From Plenodomus lindquistii (lineage: Eukaryota; Ascomycota; Dothideomycetes; Pleosporales; Leptosphaeriaceae), in assembly GCA_025504975.1 (NCBI GenBank), contig JANUWI010000010.1, positions 930,001 through 994,000 of the forward strand: 64,000 nt of DNA. Reading direction: 5' to 3'. The notes beneath the pieces are model-generated. The model was not told the DNA's origin. It saw only the letters and a list, made by a program, of their open reading frames with translations, and did no database searches. Position 1 is the first letter of the stretch; every line of letters begins with the position of its first letter. This document shows, piece by piece, positions 22,749-33,586 of this stretch. A program made the position numbers and the translations under genes.

Positions 22749-23768
22749 ATGGCTAATGCGACTGCGCTCCCCGAGCAGCTCATATACCTCATCATACGCT
22801 TCACCGCCTCGGTGCCAGACTTGCCGCTCTCGCTCCATGAGCCGAGGACGACTGCTGCTCTTTCCCTGAAGCAGCTCATCCGCCGCCATCTGCCGCCAGA
22901 GCATGCGGCAGCGCGTCTGCGCTTGATCTACGCTGGCAAAGTGCTCGTAGACACCGACCCTCTATCGCGATCCCTACGGCTGCCTCCGCCCCTCCCACCG
23001 CCGCCTCGCGATGCAACGTACAACGAGAATGCGCCCGGGAGCAAGAGCAAAGGCAAACAGCCGTTGAAGGCGACGCCCACCATCAAGTATGGCACCACTG
23101 CAGACATGCCTTCCGAGGCCAAAAAGTACTACATCCACTGCTCTCTTGGCGACGCTTTGTCTCCTGCCGAACTAGCCAGCGAAACCGCGCTCGCCCAGAA
23201 TACCGAAATCGCTTTGAAATCGCAATACGAAACCTCTTCCTCATCACAGCGCAACAATGGCACCACCACAACAGACAGCAGCAGTAGTACTAACGTCACA
23301 AGCACTGCGCGACGGCGAAGCTCCACGGCTACGGCTCCCCAGCCTCAAGCCCAAGGCTTCGACCGTCTTTTGTCCACAGGCTTCACACCATCTGAAGTAG
23401 CCATGCTCCGCTCGCAGTTCCAAACTAACCTCTCTTTCACACATACTCCTGACACCATGCCCAGTCCCTCGCAAATGCGCATTCTTGAAGACCGCTGGCT
23501 TGATGACGGAGGCAACGATCCTTCGTCCTCGCTGGCTGGCTCTGCAGACGGCGCTACAGGCGATGCAGGGTGGGGCGCGGGGTTTGCTGTGGAGGAAGGC
23601 GGACTAGACGATATGCTGTGGGGATACATGACGGGCTTTTTCTGGCCGCTGGGGAGTCTGGTGTGGGGATTTAGAGAAGACGGAGTGTGGACAAGAAGGA
23701 GGCAGGTTGCTGTCGTCATGGGCGTGTTGATCAACGCGGTTTTTGGATTCATGAGGTGGAGTGCTTAG
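22749..23768 (+). CDS. dsc3: DSC E3 ubiquitin-ligase complex subunit 3
   Basis: One exon, 339 residues. The N-terminus (residues about 7-75) is a divergent ubiquitin-like domain with LIIRFTASVPDLPLSL and RLRLIYAGKVL, where the latter matches the ubiquitin LIFAGK position. A Pro/Ser/Thr-rich linker follows. The C-terminal Dsc3 domain starts at GFDRLLSTGFTPSEVAMLR and ends in two hydrophobic segments (MLWGYMTGFFWPLGSLVWGF and VAVVMGVLINAVFGFMRW) separated by the charged REDGVWTRRRQ. The Dsc complex sits in Golgi/ER membranes. In fission yeast and Aspergillus it is needed for cleavage of the sterol-regulatory transcription factor SREBP and for hypoxia adaptation and azole tolerance. No partner Dsc genes lie in the window. 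Confidence 0.93.
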   Translation: MANATALPEQLIYLIIRFTASVPDLPLSLHEPRTTAALSLKQLIRRHLPPEHAAARLRLIYAGKVLVDTDPLSRSLRLPPPLPPPPRDATYNENAPGSKSKGKQPLKATPTIKYGTTADMPSEAKKYYIHCSLGDALSPAELASETALAQNTEIALKSQYETSSSSQRNNGTTTTDSSSSTNVTSTARRRSSTATAPQPQAQGFDRLLSTGFTPSEVAMLRSQFQTNLSFTHTPDTMPSPSQMRILEDRWLDDGGNDPSSSLAGSADGATGDAGWGAGFAVEEGGLDDMLWGYMTGFFWPLGSLVWGFREDGVWTRRRQVAVVMGVLINAVFGFMRWSA

Positions 23769-24389
23769 GAGGCTTGTGAGGATGCCGAGCTGTGACGGAT
23801 GGCATTATTCTAAACAACATGTTAGTATGACACATGCTTGAAGCTCAGTGCCCAGTAGTGCAACAGACAAATACGAATGCGTAGGCTGGTGAGCCTTGAA
23901 GATCTGTCGATTTTGACAATTGACAACTCCTAGGCCGACCTTGACCCTCGCAGGCTTGTGAGTATATCCCCAATCTCCATGGCTACTTGTTGACCGTCTC
24001 CAGAATAAGCGTGCATTCAAAGTTGGTTGCAGTCACTTCGCAGACAGGGCAAAGTCTCAAAAGTATCAATCTCATATTAGGTTTGTATTACTATATCCTC
24101 CTATCCAATCCCTGATGGCCCTCATCCAAAGGACTCAATTCAATGTTCCCAAAACTCCCATAATTCTCAAGTTGGTATATTGCGGTTCCCGCTGTTGCCC
24201 AATAGATTTCACCTTTTCTCTCTCTTCCTATCATCCCATTACCCACTGCACCCGTTTTCCCAAACGCCGTTGTTGATAAAAAAAAAGCACTTTTTGTCGT
24301 TTCATCGTCGTGTTCGCTCCATGCCAGAAGGAGGAAAAGCAGAAGTAGAAAGGAGAGGAAGCCCAAAAGGAAAAAGATTCCGTCCCAAT
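23769..24389. other. Intergenic between convergent genes
   Basis: Tail-to-tail spacer with pyrimidine-rich patches and a short A run near 24280. No gene is recognised. Confidence 0.5.
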
Positions 24390-24845
24390 CTACTGCATGC
24401 CGTAGGTCTTAGCATAAGCGGCGTTGACACCCTTGTGGTGCTCAACGACCTTATTCTTAAGCGCCTTCCAGACCTTCTCGCCATTGCGGGGCTTGACCGG
24501 CTCGACCTCGAAGCATGGTACTTCTGCGCTCTGGCGGGGGGAGGAAGAAGCGCTGTTGTTGCGGGAGCTGGCTGCGGAGACACTGGGGCTGTAGAAGACG
24601 GTGTAGGCCTCGTTCATGTCGCGGTGGTGCTTCTTGATTGCGGACCAGGCCTTGGAGGCGTTGGTGGGGGACTTCTTGGTAGAGGAGGAGGCTGAGGATG
24701 GCATGGTGATGGAGGAGGAGCGGGATGTTTCTGGAGAAGTGGTTGTGGAGACGCCGGGGGCGTAGTAGGTTGCGTAGGCTGAGTTGAGAGACTCGTGGTG
24801 TGCCTTTGCGCGGGCGGCCATTGTGGAGAAGACGTTGGATGGCAT
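24390..24845 (-). CDS. Small protein with three HH-x3-N-x-A-Y repeats, function unknown
   Basis: Single exon, 151 residues. The start at 24845 is the ATG just before the first repeat. A longer frame upstream to 25028 is low-complexity and looks like leader sequence. Three copies of a motif of about 27 residues occur at about residues 5-33, 64-90 and 123-151. Each contains H-H-x-x-[LMV]-N-x-A-Y with identical spacing (HH at 16-17, 73-74 and 136-137; N at 21, 78 and 141; AY at 23-24, 80-81 and 143-144), followed within five residues by an aromatic. Ser/Thr-rich linkers separate them. No signal peptide or membrane helix is seen. I do not know this family. A helical repeat or metal/ligand-binding unit is conceivable. 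Confidence 0.75.
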   Translation of the reverse strand: MPSNVFSTMAARAKAHHESLNSAYATYYAPGVSTTTSPETSRSSSITMPSSASSSTKKSPTNASKAWSAIKKHHRDMNEAYTVFYSPSVSAASSRNNSASSSPRQSAEVPCFEVEPVKPRNGEKVWKALKNKVVEHHKGVNAAYAKTYGMQ

Positions 24846-26176
24846 GTTGATTGTTGGTGTGGTTGAGACTTGAAGTCTGGTGTTTGATTGATGTGAAGTA
24901 ATAGTAGTGGTAGTCGTTGTAGTAGTAGTGGGCTTGATACTGAACTGTTTGCTTGTAGTGATGGCTTTCCACCAAGGCTTCCCCCAGATGCTCTTATACT
25001 CCCGCCGACCACGCACCCCCTCGTACACAATTTTTCAAAAGAATAAGTTATGACACCTGCCAAGCATCGTCAAACATCAGTCATTCAGAGTTTTAGCACC
25101 GTACCACACGCCTTGCGCAACTGACCAAATGTCGAGCCTCCATCACGATATTGCTCGCACGAGGCCCGCTGATTGGCCAGGACAGCTGACGAATGCATAA
25201 AATGCTGTCAGCGAAGCCTCTCGAAAGCCACGCCCTGCACCGTGCACGTCCACACCACAATGGCCCACACGCCCTGCAACACAAACATGCCAAAGCACAA
25301 ACAAAGGCGTGCACGCCTTGTCGATTCCCCGACGGGCGACTAAGAACACTGGCGTCGATGCATTGCACGTGTTGCGTCAGGCCTGAGCTGAAATTTCCCC
25401 TGCGTTGCCGTTAAGTGTTAGGCCCCTGCCGTTGGAGGCATGGCGCCTGGAAAACTCTGTTATTGGCTGTCACAGCTCTGCCACGGCTTTTCCGTTAGGC
25501 CAGTTGCCCGTCGGTGCGCAATGCCATGCTGCGTCGTTTGTTGGCGTCCAGACACCGCTGTATGTGGCTTGTTACATTATATGTGGATGTTTGTACGTAA
25601 AGTCCACGATGCTGGATTCTTCGTGTCCTTTAACTGTTAGAGCATGTCCTTTGGAGGTATAGAGGTGCGAAAATTTGGGTTTGACTGTGCGTGTCGTGCT
25701 TGTGTGCATCGTGAGATCGTGGTCGTGGTCAGAGTTTTCTTGGTCACACTGCTACTTGGAGGCTTCTAGACGCTCACGCCTTACAGCTTGACATGTCCTT
25801 GTGATCTATTTACGAACATCAACGAGTTGAGGCTCTTCGGGCAAAACGAGCCCGAGGTTCCCCTTGATGTCATGCTTGTCAATGTTCACGCCTTGCTGGC
25901 ATTTTCTGTTTCGTCCTTTTCTATGATGCTCACACACACGCCTTTCCGTCAAGTGACCATACTCACTTTTGATTGTGCTGGCTTTACAACAGCACATCCA
26001 AAGTAACCGATTGGCAGGTCTCTCTTTGGCTGTATCAGTAGTCTCGATCCCATACTTCCTTTCCTTTCCTTCCATGTCGGCATTCGTGCCACTGAGTAGG
26101 CTTCAGCAACCGTGGATCCAATTCCAAGTGCAAGTGTATCATTTCAAAGCCGTATAGCGAAGAAATTAACATTAGA
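24846..26176. other. Intergenic, no gene seen
   Basis: 1.33 kb. The open frames are short and overlapping. Two short stretches near 25408-25445 and 25628-25665 look alike (GTTAG, then a T/C-rich run, then TTTGGAGGTAT / GTTGGAGGCAT), but the match is too short and diverged to call a repeat. Confidence 0.4.
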
Positions 26177-26886
26177 TCACACTAACAAAGTGACTCCTCT
26201 GGGCCATCGATCTGCGGTCTCATCGCCTAGTCTCACAGCGCTGGCGAGCAATGGCCTATCAGATGGATACAGGTACTGGGATACGGTCGATTTGCCCGAT
26301 GAATACGCTCCACTACCTACTCCTACTCCTCTCGTCAATGTCAACACGGTTGTAACTGGTTGCAAAGTGGTTGTAGATCCTTGCACAATGACTGCAGTTC
26401 CGTTATGCTCGAGGCTCAAAGTGGTGCCATTTTCATGGCTGCGCATCCTCCAGGTATGAGTATGGTACTGGGGCCCAGGACGATGTAGCCTGCACAGTTG
26501 GCAGTATAGAAGTGATTGTTGGGGTTCAAATCGAGTGGGGCGACAGTGGTGTAGATTTCACCTAGGATTGGAGTCAAGGAAGACGTCTCGCCATTGATGA
26601 TCAGGGCTGTCGCAAAAGGCGTAAGCGATAGCCTTGTTCCCGAGATGTTGACTAAAGATCTGCCAGGCACAAGTGTTCGATGCGCAATAATATACTGGGT
26701 TTGTGCATTTGGGGTGTCGGTCTTCGTATCCAGCGTAAGTACTGGTGGAAGCAACACAGGAGCATCAGTGACCCAGAGCTTTTTAATATTTCTAATGCTG
26801 GAAACATCTGGCTGTAGTGGTATGACAGTTGTGCCTATGATTACTTCAACATGGCCTTCCATGTGGACTGCAACCATGCTATACAC
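26177..26886 (-). pseudogene. Frameshifted fragment of a repeat-type extracellular protein
   Basis: Two overlapping minus-strand frames join into one reading if a single base is missing in the T4 run at 26430-26433. The first frame (26886 down to about 26434) carries YIIAHRTLVPGRSLVNISGT and later YIVLGPSTILIPGG. The second frame (to the stop at 26177) carries GTTLSLEHNGTAVIVQGST. Together they show two copies of the Y-x-I...L-x-PG...SGT-x-LSL...G-x-A-x-I/V unit found in repetitive fungal extracellular proteins. The break falls inside the second unit, exactly where about six residues normally separate PGG from GT. The 5' end is not defined. A further coding-like stretch on the same strand (27196-26963) may be an upstream exon. 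It could be a true pseudogene or a sequencing error in a homopolymer. Confidence 0.45.
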
Positions 26887-28062
26887 AGGAGATAGATGTC
26901 ACACAACGAAAGTCAGCGAGTGCAACCTTGGCCGTCAAATCGAGAGGGTACGATGGTGAGCATTATGGAAAAACGGCTCTCATGCGCCCATAGTCTGGTA
27001 TTGTCGGACGATGACCGCAGAGTGCAAATGATACGACCTTACGGGTAGTCTTGTGCAGGAGCAACCCAGAGTACCAGGTGCCAGGTAATGGATCGAATTT
27101 TGAATATACGAAAGAGAGAACCTCCGTTTCTTCTCGTGCTACTGGGACGCCTGGTGGTAGAGAGGTCATTATGCACAGGTTATAGCACAGCCACATATTA
27201 CAATCGATGGTGATGGCACATAGCCTGAGAAACCCATTGTGCTAATTAGAATTATCCGAACGTGGTTTGCTCAGTGCTGCAGTGGACAAATCCTGGTCAG
27301 AATAGGAGTGATGCTGTGACAGGTAATATTGGAATAGCATTAGCACTGCGGGACAGGGTCGACCCAGAACTGGTGAACACAGCGAGACCGTATGGACATG
27401 ATGATCTCACACGTGGAGGCCAATCGTCTGTTGAACGTCTTCACCCGGGGGTGTTATCGATGTCACGGAGCATCCAGTTGCAGCGCAGTCTTCTTGGCTG
27501 CCAACATGAGCGATTGGGGGTTGAATTCATGTTCAAGTTTGTTACTTGGTGAAAATAGCCGGGTGTTGTCCTCGTATTGGAGTTGAGGATTGGTGGTCGC
27601 GTCGTGGTGGAGCGGTGGTTTATCGCGCTAGCTAAGCGAGCCTTGGCCGCAATGCGATTTCGAATTTCGTAGGTTTGGGCCAACTTGGATTTCTCGACCA
27701 GCACTACTAACCCCACGACAACACAGTTTGCACCAGGAGACCCGACACAGGTACGCTTTTCAACACTCTCCCGAGGAACAATGCGCCAGACGCCGTTCAG
27801 CATTGCGATCATCGAGACGGCCGCCGCACGAGTCGTCCCACGAGCGACTGCCCACGGTACCAGAACACTTTCGACGCACGCGATATACCATTCGCCTACA
27901 ACGGAGCATGTTCTACCACGGCTACACTGGGCAGTCTAAGAGGACGGTGGACTCGTGTTGGCGGCTTCGAGGCAATGCTGCGGCGTGGGCACAGCACTAC
28001 AATTGGAATTGAGCAACGGCTAACTAGACTGGTGGACAGCAGTCTTCTGATCAACCGCAAAT
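26887..28062. other. Unresolved region upstream of eS8
   Basis: Contains minus-strand open frames at 26963-27196 (with DPLPGTWYSGLLLHKT) and 27441-27812. Either could be an upstream exon of the fragment at 26177-26886, but no canonical splice joins them in frame that I could find. The last few hundred bases must include the eS8 promoter and 5' UTR. Confidence 0.35.
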
Positions 28063-28772
28063 ATGGGGTATCTATTAGCCCTCCCTTCCTCACACAGTAA
28101 CCACAGCTAACACGCCGCAGTATCTCTCGTGACTCTCGCCACAAGCGCTCCGCTTCAGGTGCGAAGAGGGCATACTACCGCAAGAAGAGGTATGCATAAA
28201 CCGATCGCTTCTCCAGTCATGTCTAACATGGCTTCAGGGCTTTCGAGAAGGGCCGCCAGCCAGCCAACACCCGTATTGGCTCAAAGCGTGTCCATCTTGT
28301 CCGCACCCGCGGCGGCAACCGCAAGTTCCGCGCTCTGCGTCTTGAGGCCGGCAACTTCTCCTGGGGCTCTGAGGGCATCGCCAAGAAGACCCGTGTCATT
28401 GGTGTCGTCTACCACCCCTCCAACAACGAGCTCGTCCGTACCAACACCCTTACCCGCTCCGCCGTCGTCCAGATCGATGCTGCCCCCTTCCGACAATGGT
28501 ACGAGGCCCACTACGGCTCTTCGCTCGGCCGCAGGAGGCAGGCCAAGGCCGGTGAGAAGGTCGAGGATATCAAGAAGTCAAAGTCCGTCACCGAGAAGCA
28601 GGCTGAGCGCCTGAAGACATCCGGCAAGATCGAGAACGCCGTTGAGAAGCAGTTCGAGGCCGGTCGTCTGTACGCCGTTGTCTCCTCCCGCCCCGGCCAG
28701 AGCGGTCGCTGCGATGGATACGTCCTCGAGGGCGAGGAGCTCGCTTTCTACCAGCGTCTCCTCAGGAAGTAG
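28063..28772 (+). CDS. rps8: 40S ribosomal protein eS8
   Basis: Exons 28063-28067, 28121-28189 and 28238-28772 encode 202 residues. The protein opens MGISRDSRHKRSASGAKR, as in eukaryotic and archaeal S8e. It contains the diagnostic RVHLVRTRGGNRKFRALRL and ends FYQRLLRK. It is a structural protein of the small subunit. The first coding exon has only five bases, ATG plus GG, so the second codon is split by the first intron. That intron placement is required, because no alternative in-frame ATG precedes ISRDSRHK. The intron lengths (53 and 48 nt) match the local norm. Strong use of C-ending codons in the main exon is consistent with high expression. Confidence 0.97.
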
Positions 28773-29573
28773 AGGAAATGTTTGGGACTTCTTCGGTGCA
28801 TCGGTCAGGTCAAAATGGGTGTTTAGTCATGTATCTGGTCTGCATAATTGCGGGACACTGAATGCACTCGGCATGATATTGCCATTCTCTAGATACCACG
28901 AGCTATGAATCATGGATTCTCAATGTTATGTGATGTGCCACATTCCCACCATGTCCTTCGACCTGTATGCATTGTGGTACCTGCCCGTGGGCAGCGACGG
29001 AGGCCAATTGAATTCATCGTCGCGCCACACCTTTGCACTGATTTTGCTCTCGAATGGTGGCTACGTTGTGATGTTGTCAACCTTGTCAATGCGTTTTGTG
29101 GTAAAAATTGATCGTGCGTTTTACATGTCTTCGTAAATAAACAACGCGCACAATTTCAAAACGCCCCTAATACGTAAAAGAACGCTAATAATGTGCCTAA
29201 ATGTATTGTCTCCTCTCTTCACATGCAACTTTGCACTCATCACTCTGCTTCTTCCAATAGTGTTCCGCCCTGTCCACCCCACCGTCATCGTACAACCACA
29301 CTTTCGGGTCACCCGAAAAGTACCTCGGCAGGACCATGCCTACAATTTCGCGGCCGCGACTGGTGAGCCAACCTAGACAACATGCATTAGCTTCATATTC
29401 ACATGTGCTAATTGAGCTTCCGGGACGCAATTGAGAATAATGGGTAGGGGTAGTGAGTAAAATTTCAAATCGCATTTTTAGCCCATAGGCGTTGCATGTG
29501 GTATTGTAAAGTTACAGGTAGGCAAGGTGGTAAGGAAACAGAACCATGGTGAGTCCATGATCATAATGTGTGT
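28773..29573. other. Intergenic between convergent genes
   Basis: Tail-to-tail spacer between eS8 and malate synthase. Short frames only, no recognised feature. Confidence 0.5.
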
Positions 29574-31364
29574 CTACAGCTTCGAAGCTCCCTTGGGGGG
29601 ACCTACGTTTGTGATTTCATTGTACAACAATCTGATCTTCTGTTAGGCATGTTCCTCTTGGATGGCGTGTATGATTGGGATGGTAGAACTTACGATGTCA
29701 AGAACTCAGCATAGTCCTCACCGGTGACCTGGCTCTCAAAGTACTTGGCCGCAAGGTGGAACTTGTTACCCTTTGGCGCCTTCTCGCTCAGCTTGTTCGC
29801 CTGCTCGTGGAGAAGCTGGAGCGCATACTCCTTTGTGACCTTCTTGCCCTCGGCGGTCGGGACATTGTGCCTTGCCCATTGCCAGAGCTGGGATCGCGAT
29901 ACCTCGGCTGTAGCGGCGTCTTCCATGAGGAAGTTGATGGGCACGCAGCCGACACCTCGGACCCAGGCTTCCATGTAGGCGAGACCAATGTCGAGGTTCT
30001 GGCGAATACCAGCCTCAGTAACCTTACCGCCAACGTTCATGTTGAGCAGGTCATTGGCGGTGATGTTGACATCTTCACGGCGCACGTGCATCTGGTTGGG
30101 TGTGGGCATGTGCTCGTTGAAGACGTCGGATGCGATGGCTGCAAGAGCTGGGTGGGCTACCCATGTTCCGTCGTGGCCGGCGCGGACTTCGCGCAGCTTG
30201 TCAGAGCGGACCTTGGCCATGGCGGCATCGTTGGCTTGTTGGTCATTCTTGATAGGGATCTGAGCGGCCATGCCACCCATGGCGTGGACGCCACGCTTGT
30301 GGCAGGTCTTGATGAGGAGCTTGACGTACGCATCCATGAAGGGCGAGGTCATAGTCACCGAATCACGGTCGGGGAGGACGAAGTTGGGGTTCTGGCGGAA
30401 GCGCTTGATGGTGCTGAAGATGTAGTCCCAGCGGCCGCAGTTGAGACCCGAGGAATGATCACGGAGCTCGTAGATGATCTATAACCTGGTTAAAGATGCG
30501 CAAGAACCAAAATCAATGCATCTGCTTACCTCGTCCATCTCAAAAGCAGCAGTAATGGTCTCGATCAGAACGGTACCACGGATGGTACCGCGCTTCATGC
30601 CAATGTAGTCCTGAGCCAAGTTGAAGACGTCGTTCCACAGCCTGGCCTCAAGATGCGACTCCATCTTGGGCAGATAAAAGTATGGTCCTGCTCCGCGCTT
30701 GACGAGCTCGTGTGCGTTGTTGAAGAAGTAGAGACCGAAGTCGAACAGTCCACCAGAGATGGGCTCGCCATCAACAGTGAAGTGCTTCTCCTCGAGATGC
30801 CAGCCTCTCGCACGCGCAATGAGTGTGGGCAGTTTGCGGTCGGTGCGAAGCTTGTATTCCTTCTCGCCCTGCTTGAAGTCGACTTGCCGGCGAATGGCAT
30901 CGTAGAGGTTGAGCTGACCGTTGACCATGTTGTCCCATGTTGGCGCAGTTGAGTCTAGCCATTGTCAGCTTCAAGTCGTTTGGAGAATCGGAACACATAC
31001 CCTCGAAATCGGCCATGTAAGTCCAGACATCCGAGTTCAACGCGTTTACAACCATCTTGCGATCGGTAGGACCAGTGATCTCGACTCGCCTGTCCACGAG
31101 CCCAGGGGCTGGCGGCGCGCCCTTCCACGCATCGTTCTCACGGATGTGCTTAGTCTCTGGGAGGAAGTCGAGCAGATTGCCTTTGTCGAGTTCGGCCTGG
31201 CGAATCACTCTTCGCTGCAGGAGCGTTTTCCGGCGCTCGTTGAATGTGCGGTGGAGAAGAGCAAGGAAGACAGCAGCATCTTTGCTGAGAATGTGTCGAT
31301 TCTTATCGTTCAACTCGCCGAGGATGTTGACCTCTCGAAGAATATTGTCTGTGTTGGCTGCCAT
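29574..31364 (-). CDS. acuE: Malate synthase, glyoxysomal/peroxisomal
   Basis: Four exons on the minus strand (31001-31364, 30530-30954, 29694-30478, 29574-29631) give 543 residues, the usual length for malate synthase A. The signature DHSSGLNCGRWDYIFS is intact. Catalytic and Mg-binding residues lie in GTVLIETITAAFEMDE, and MGGMAAQIPIKND follows. The enzyme condenses glyoxylate with acetyl-CoA to malate, the second step of the glyoxylate bypass needed for growth on C2 compounds and fatty acids. The short last exon ends in S-K-L, a peroxisomal PTS1 signal. The retained acceptor is the AG just before ATTGTTG, which restores SLLYNEIT. Isocitrate lyase is not in the window. Confidence 0.97.
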
Positions 31365-33586
31365 TGTAAAAATGTGCTATCGTTCTTGTTCAAGTGTGTG
31401 GTATGTATGGTATGCTTCACGCTTCAAGTAGGGCGGGTTGTGATGATGTATATGTGCGGAGGTGGTGGCTGGGCGGCCGGTAGATTATATTTGTGATACA
31501 GACGTCACCCATGCTGCGATGCTCTGGACCGAGGATCTTCTTGGTAAATCGTCTGATGTAGGCTAGGCCGGCTGGCTGTGAATGGTAGACCGCTGGCGCT
31601 TCGGCGGAGGGGAGCTCGCGTTGCTTGTGACGATGCCAAGCCAAGAGCTCAATGCGGGGATAGCAACCCGATTGTCGCAACAACCACCACCACAATCCCA
31701 GAACAAAAGTGGTTCTTTCAATGTTTCCGGAGCGATTTGCCTGCTCGCAATGCTGCCGTGAATAATAATTCGTCTTGAACGCGCGGTTGCAGCGGGTTGC
31801 AAACGGCCTTGCACGGCAATTGACGGAGTTCGCAATGGTGAGCTTTGATAGTAATACCGGTAGCGGGTGCTCATCCGAGGCATGGCCGGACACTTCCGAT
31901 GCTCCCTTCACGTTCATCAGCACTACCGTCGCTGCGCCGGCAAAGTACAGCCAGCTGCAGTGAACGAATTCCTGGCTCTTTAAAACAAGTTCAATCTTTC
32001 AGCACATCGTTGGTCCGACATTGGTTGAGTTTAGTTTCACTGAAGGTCTAGAAGCTGAAGACCATCGTCAATAATCATCACCCAGACTACAAGAGTTGGA
32101 AGCTATATTTGACCGCTGGTAAATTCCATAGGAGCAATGGGCGAAGATTCCGAGGCGAGATCGCAACGCTGAAGCGATCAGGACGTGAGTTTGATCGGTG
32201 TGTTATTTGTATTCTGGATGTTTCACAGAAGAGTTGGAAGAAGTAGTCCTCGTCGATGATATGCGTTGGCGAGAGTTTTGCGCATCCATCTGGTACCGTC
32301 GACCAGATTCTAGCAGCACTTGCAACTACATAAGTTGTAAAGACTTCTACTCGGCACTATCGTGGTGCAGTCAATCAACCGGCGTCTCTATGCGGATCCG
32401 CCTACAGCACGAAGTATTGGATTTCAACACAGCACCACGCCCTGTCGCTCCTGTGCCCTCCTTGTAAATGATGCCAAACTCAGGAATATTGGACAATACC
32501 GTTACTCCGTGGGTATGCTCGCGTGTCAGACCGAACATGTAGTGGTGCCTACTGGTCAGGGTATATGAGACTCCAAAATGCATACCGACGTCGATCGTAC
32601 TGTATCCACACCACCGTACCTGGAAGCGAATCTAACCCCACAAGCCAAGTCGCGAATGCATCGCCGAATAGTCTACTCAAACAAGAAGCCGGAATCGCAC
32701 GTTAAAGGGACGCCTCGAACTTTTTCCCATCCTTTTTCCCCACGCATGTAGATGGTAAGAAGACGGCTCGACTAAAGCGATAGAGTTACCTGGTATCAAA
32801 GTACCCGCCCTTGATACCTTGAAGTCCTTCTGGATTCACGCCTTGACCATGCATTTCTCAACACCATACCTTACGCCTGTCCACTCTATTCTCTCCGCTG
32901 CTGCAGCAGATCCTCTTGCACTGGTAGCCAGGACCTCGTAAGCTTCCGCTTCATCTGATTGCTCTTGATGATCCCATCTTGCATCATCGAGCCTTCATAC
33001 TATCTCTGTATAATATATAGAAATGGGGGCACCGATGACCTCCACGCTATATGAAGAGCTACTAACGCCCATAGCCCATTGGCGGGCAACGTACTTCACC
33101 CGCCCTATCGAATCCCCTTCAGACCGTACATTCACTTGCAACGCCGTTCCCAATGCCTACTGGACCATGTGTGTCTGACATTTGCTCTCCTCTGGCATCA
33201 CTAGTCTCTCGGCCCTGATATTCGTCTGGTGTTCACGCGTGTGATGGGAGTGGGTTTTGTAAGTGGTCTTTGAAGGCGCTTGTTGAATTCGGTGGTGACC
33301 GAGGTCTATGATGGGGAGATAGGGAGGCGATTGTGGTCGTGAGGGGGTGAGTGGGAGATGATTTAAGGTATGAAAAGTAAAAGGCAGTAGAGTAACTGCG
33401 TGGAAGACCTTAAGAAAATATGTTTGTGTGAAAAAGGTGCGGTGCGATAAACTTTCATCACGATGCTAGATCTAGTGGATGGTCTGCCTGGTCATACGTA
33501 TACATAGAGAGTCGCAAAGCCATGCAGAGCGAACGTGAGGCACTACAGGATGCCAACCAGGCCCGACTTATACCAGTCGAATCATA
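31365..33586. other. Intergenic, 2.2 kb
   Basis: Holds the malate synthase promoter and the 3' flank of the permease. The longest frame (31417-31923 -) is upstream sequence without domain features. A 51-codon frame at 33023-33178 (+) is too short to judge. No repeats or RNA genes were recognised. Confidence 0.4.

Noticed and set aside
23345..23752. 136-codon frame antisense to the DSC3 gene
   Set aside because: It is the mirror of a well-supported conserved coding region.
25400..25670. Two similar short stretches suggesting a diverged repeat
   Set aside because: The match is under 40 bases with several mismatches and no clear ends, so chance similarity is likely.
27441..27812. 124-codon minus-strand frame upstream of eS8
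   Set aside because: It could be an upstream exon of the frameshifted fragment, but no splice joins it in frame and no motif supports it.
31417..31923. 168-codon minus-strand frame upstream of malate synthase
   Set aside because: It lies in the expected promoter/5' UTR, has no motifs, and overlaps other chance frames.
33023..33178. 51-codon plus-strand frame
   Set aside because: Too short to judge and no conserved feature is visible.
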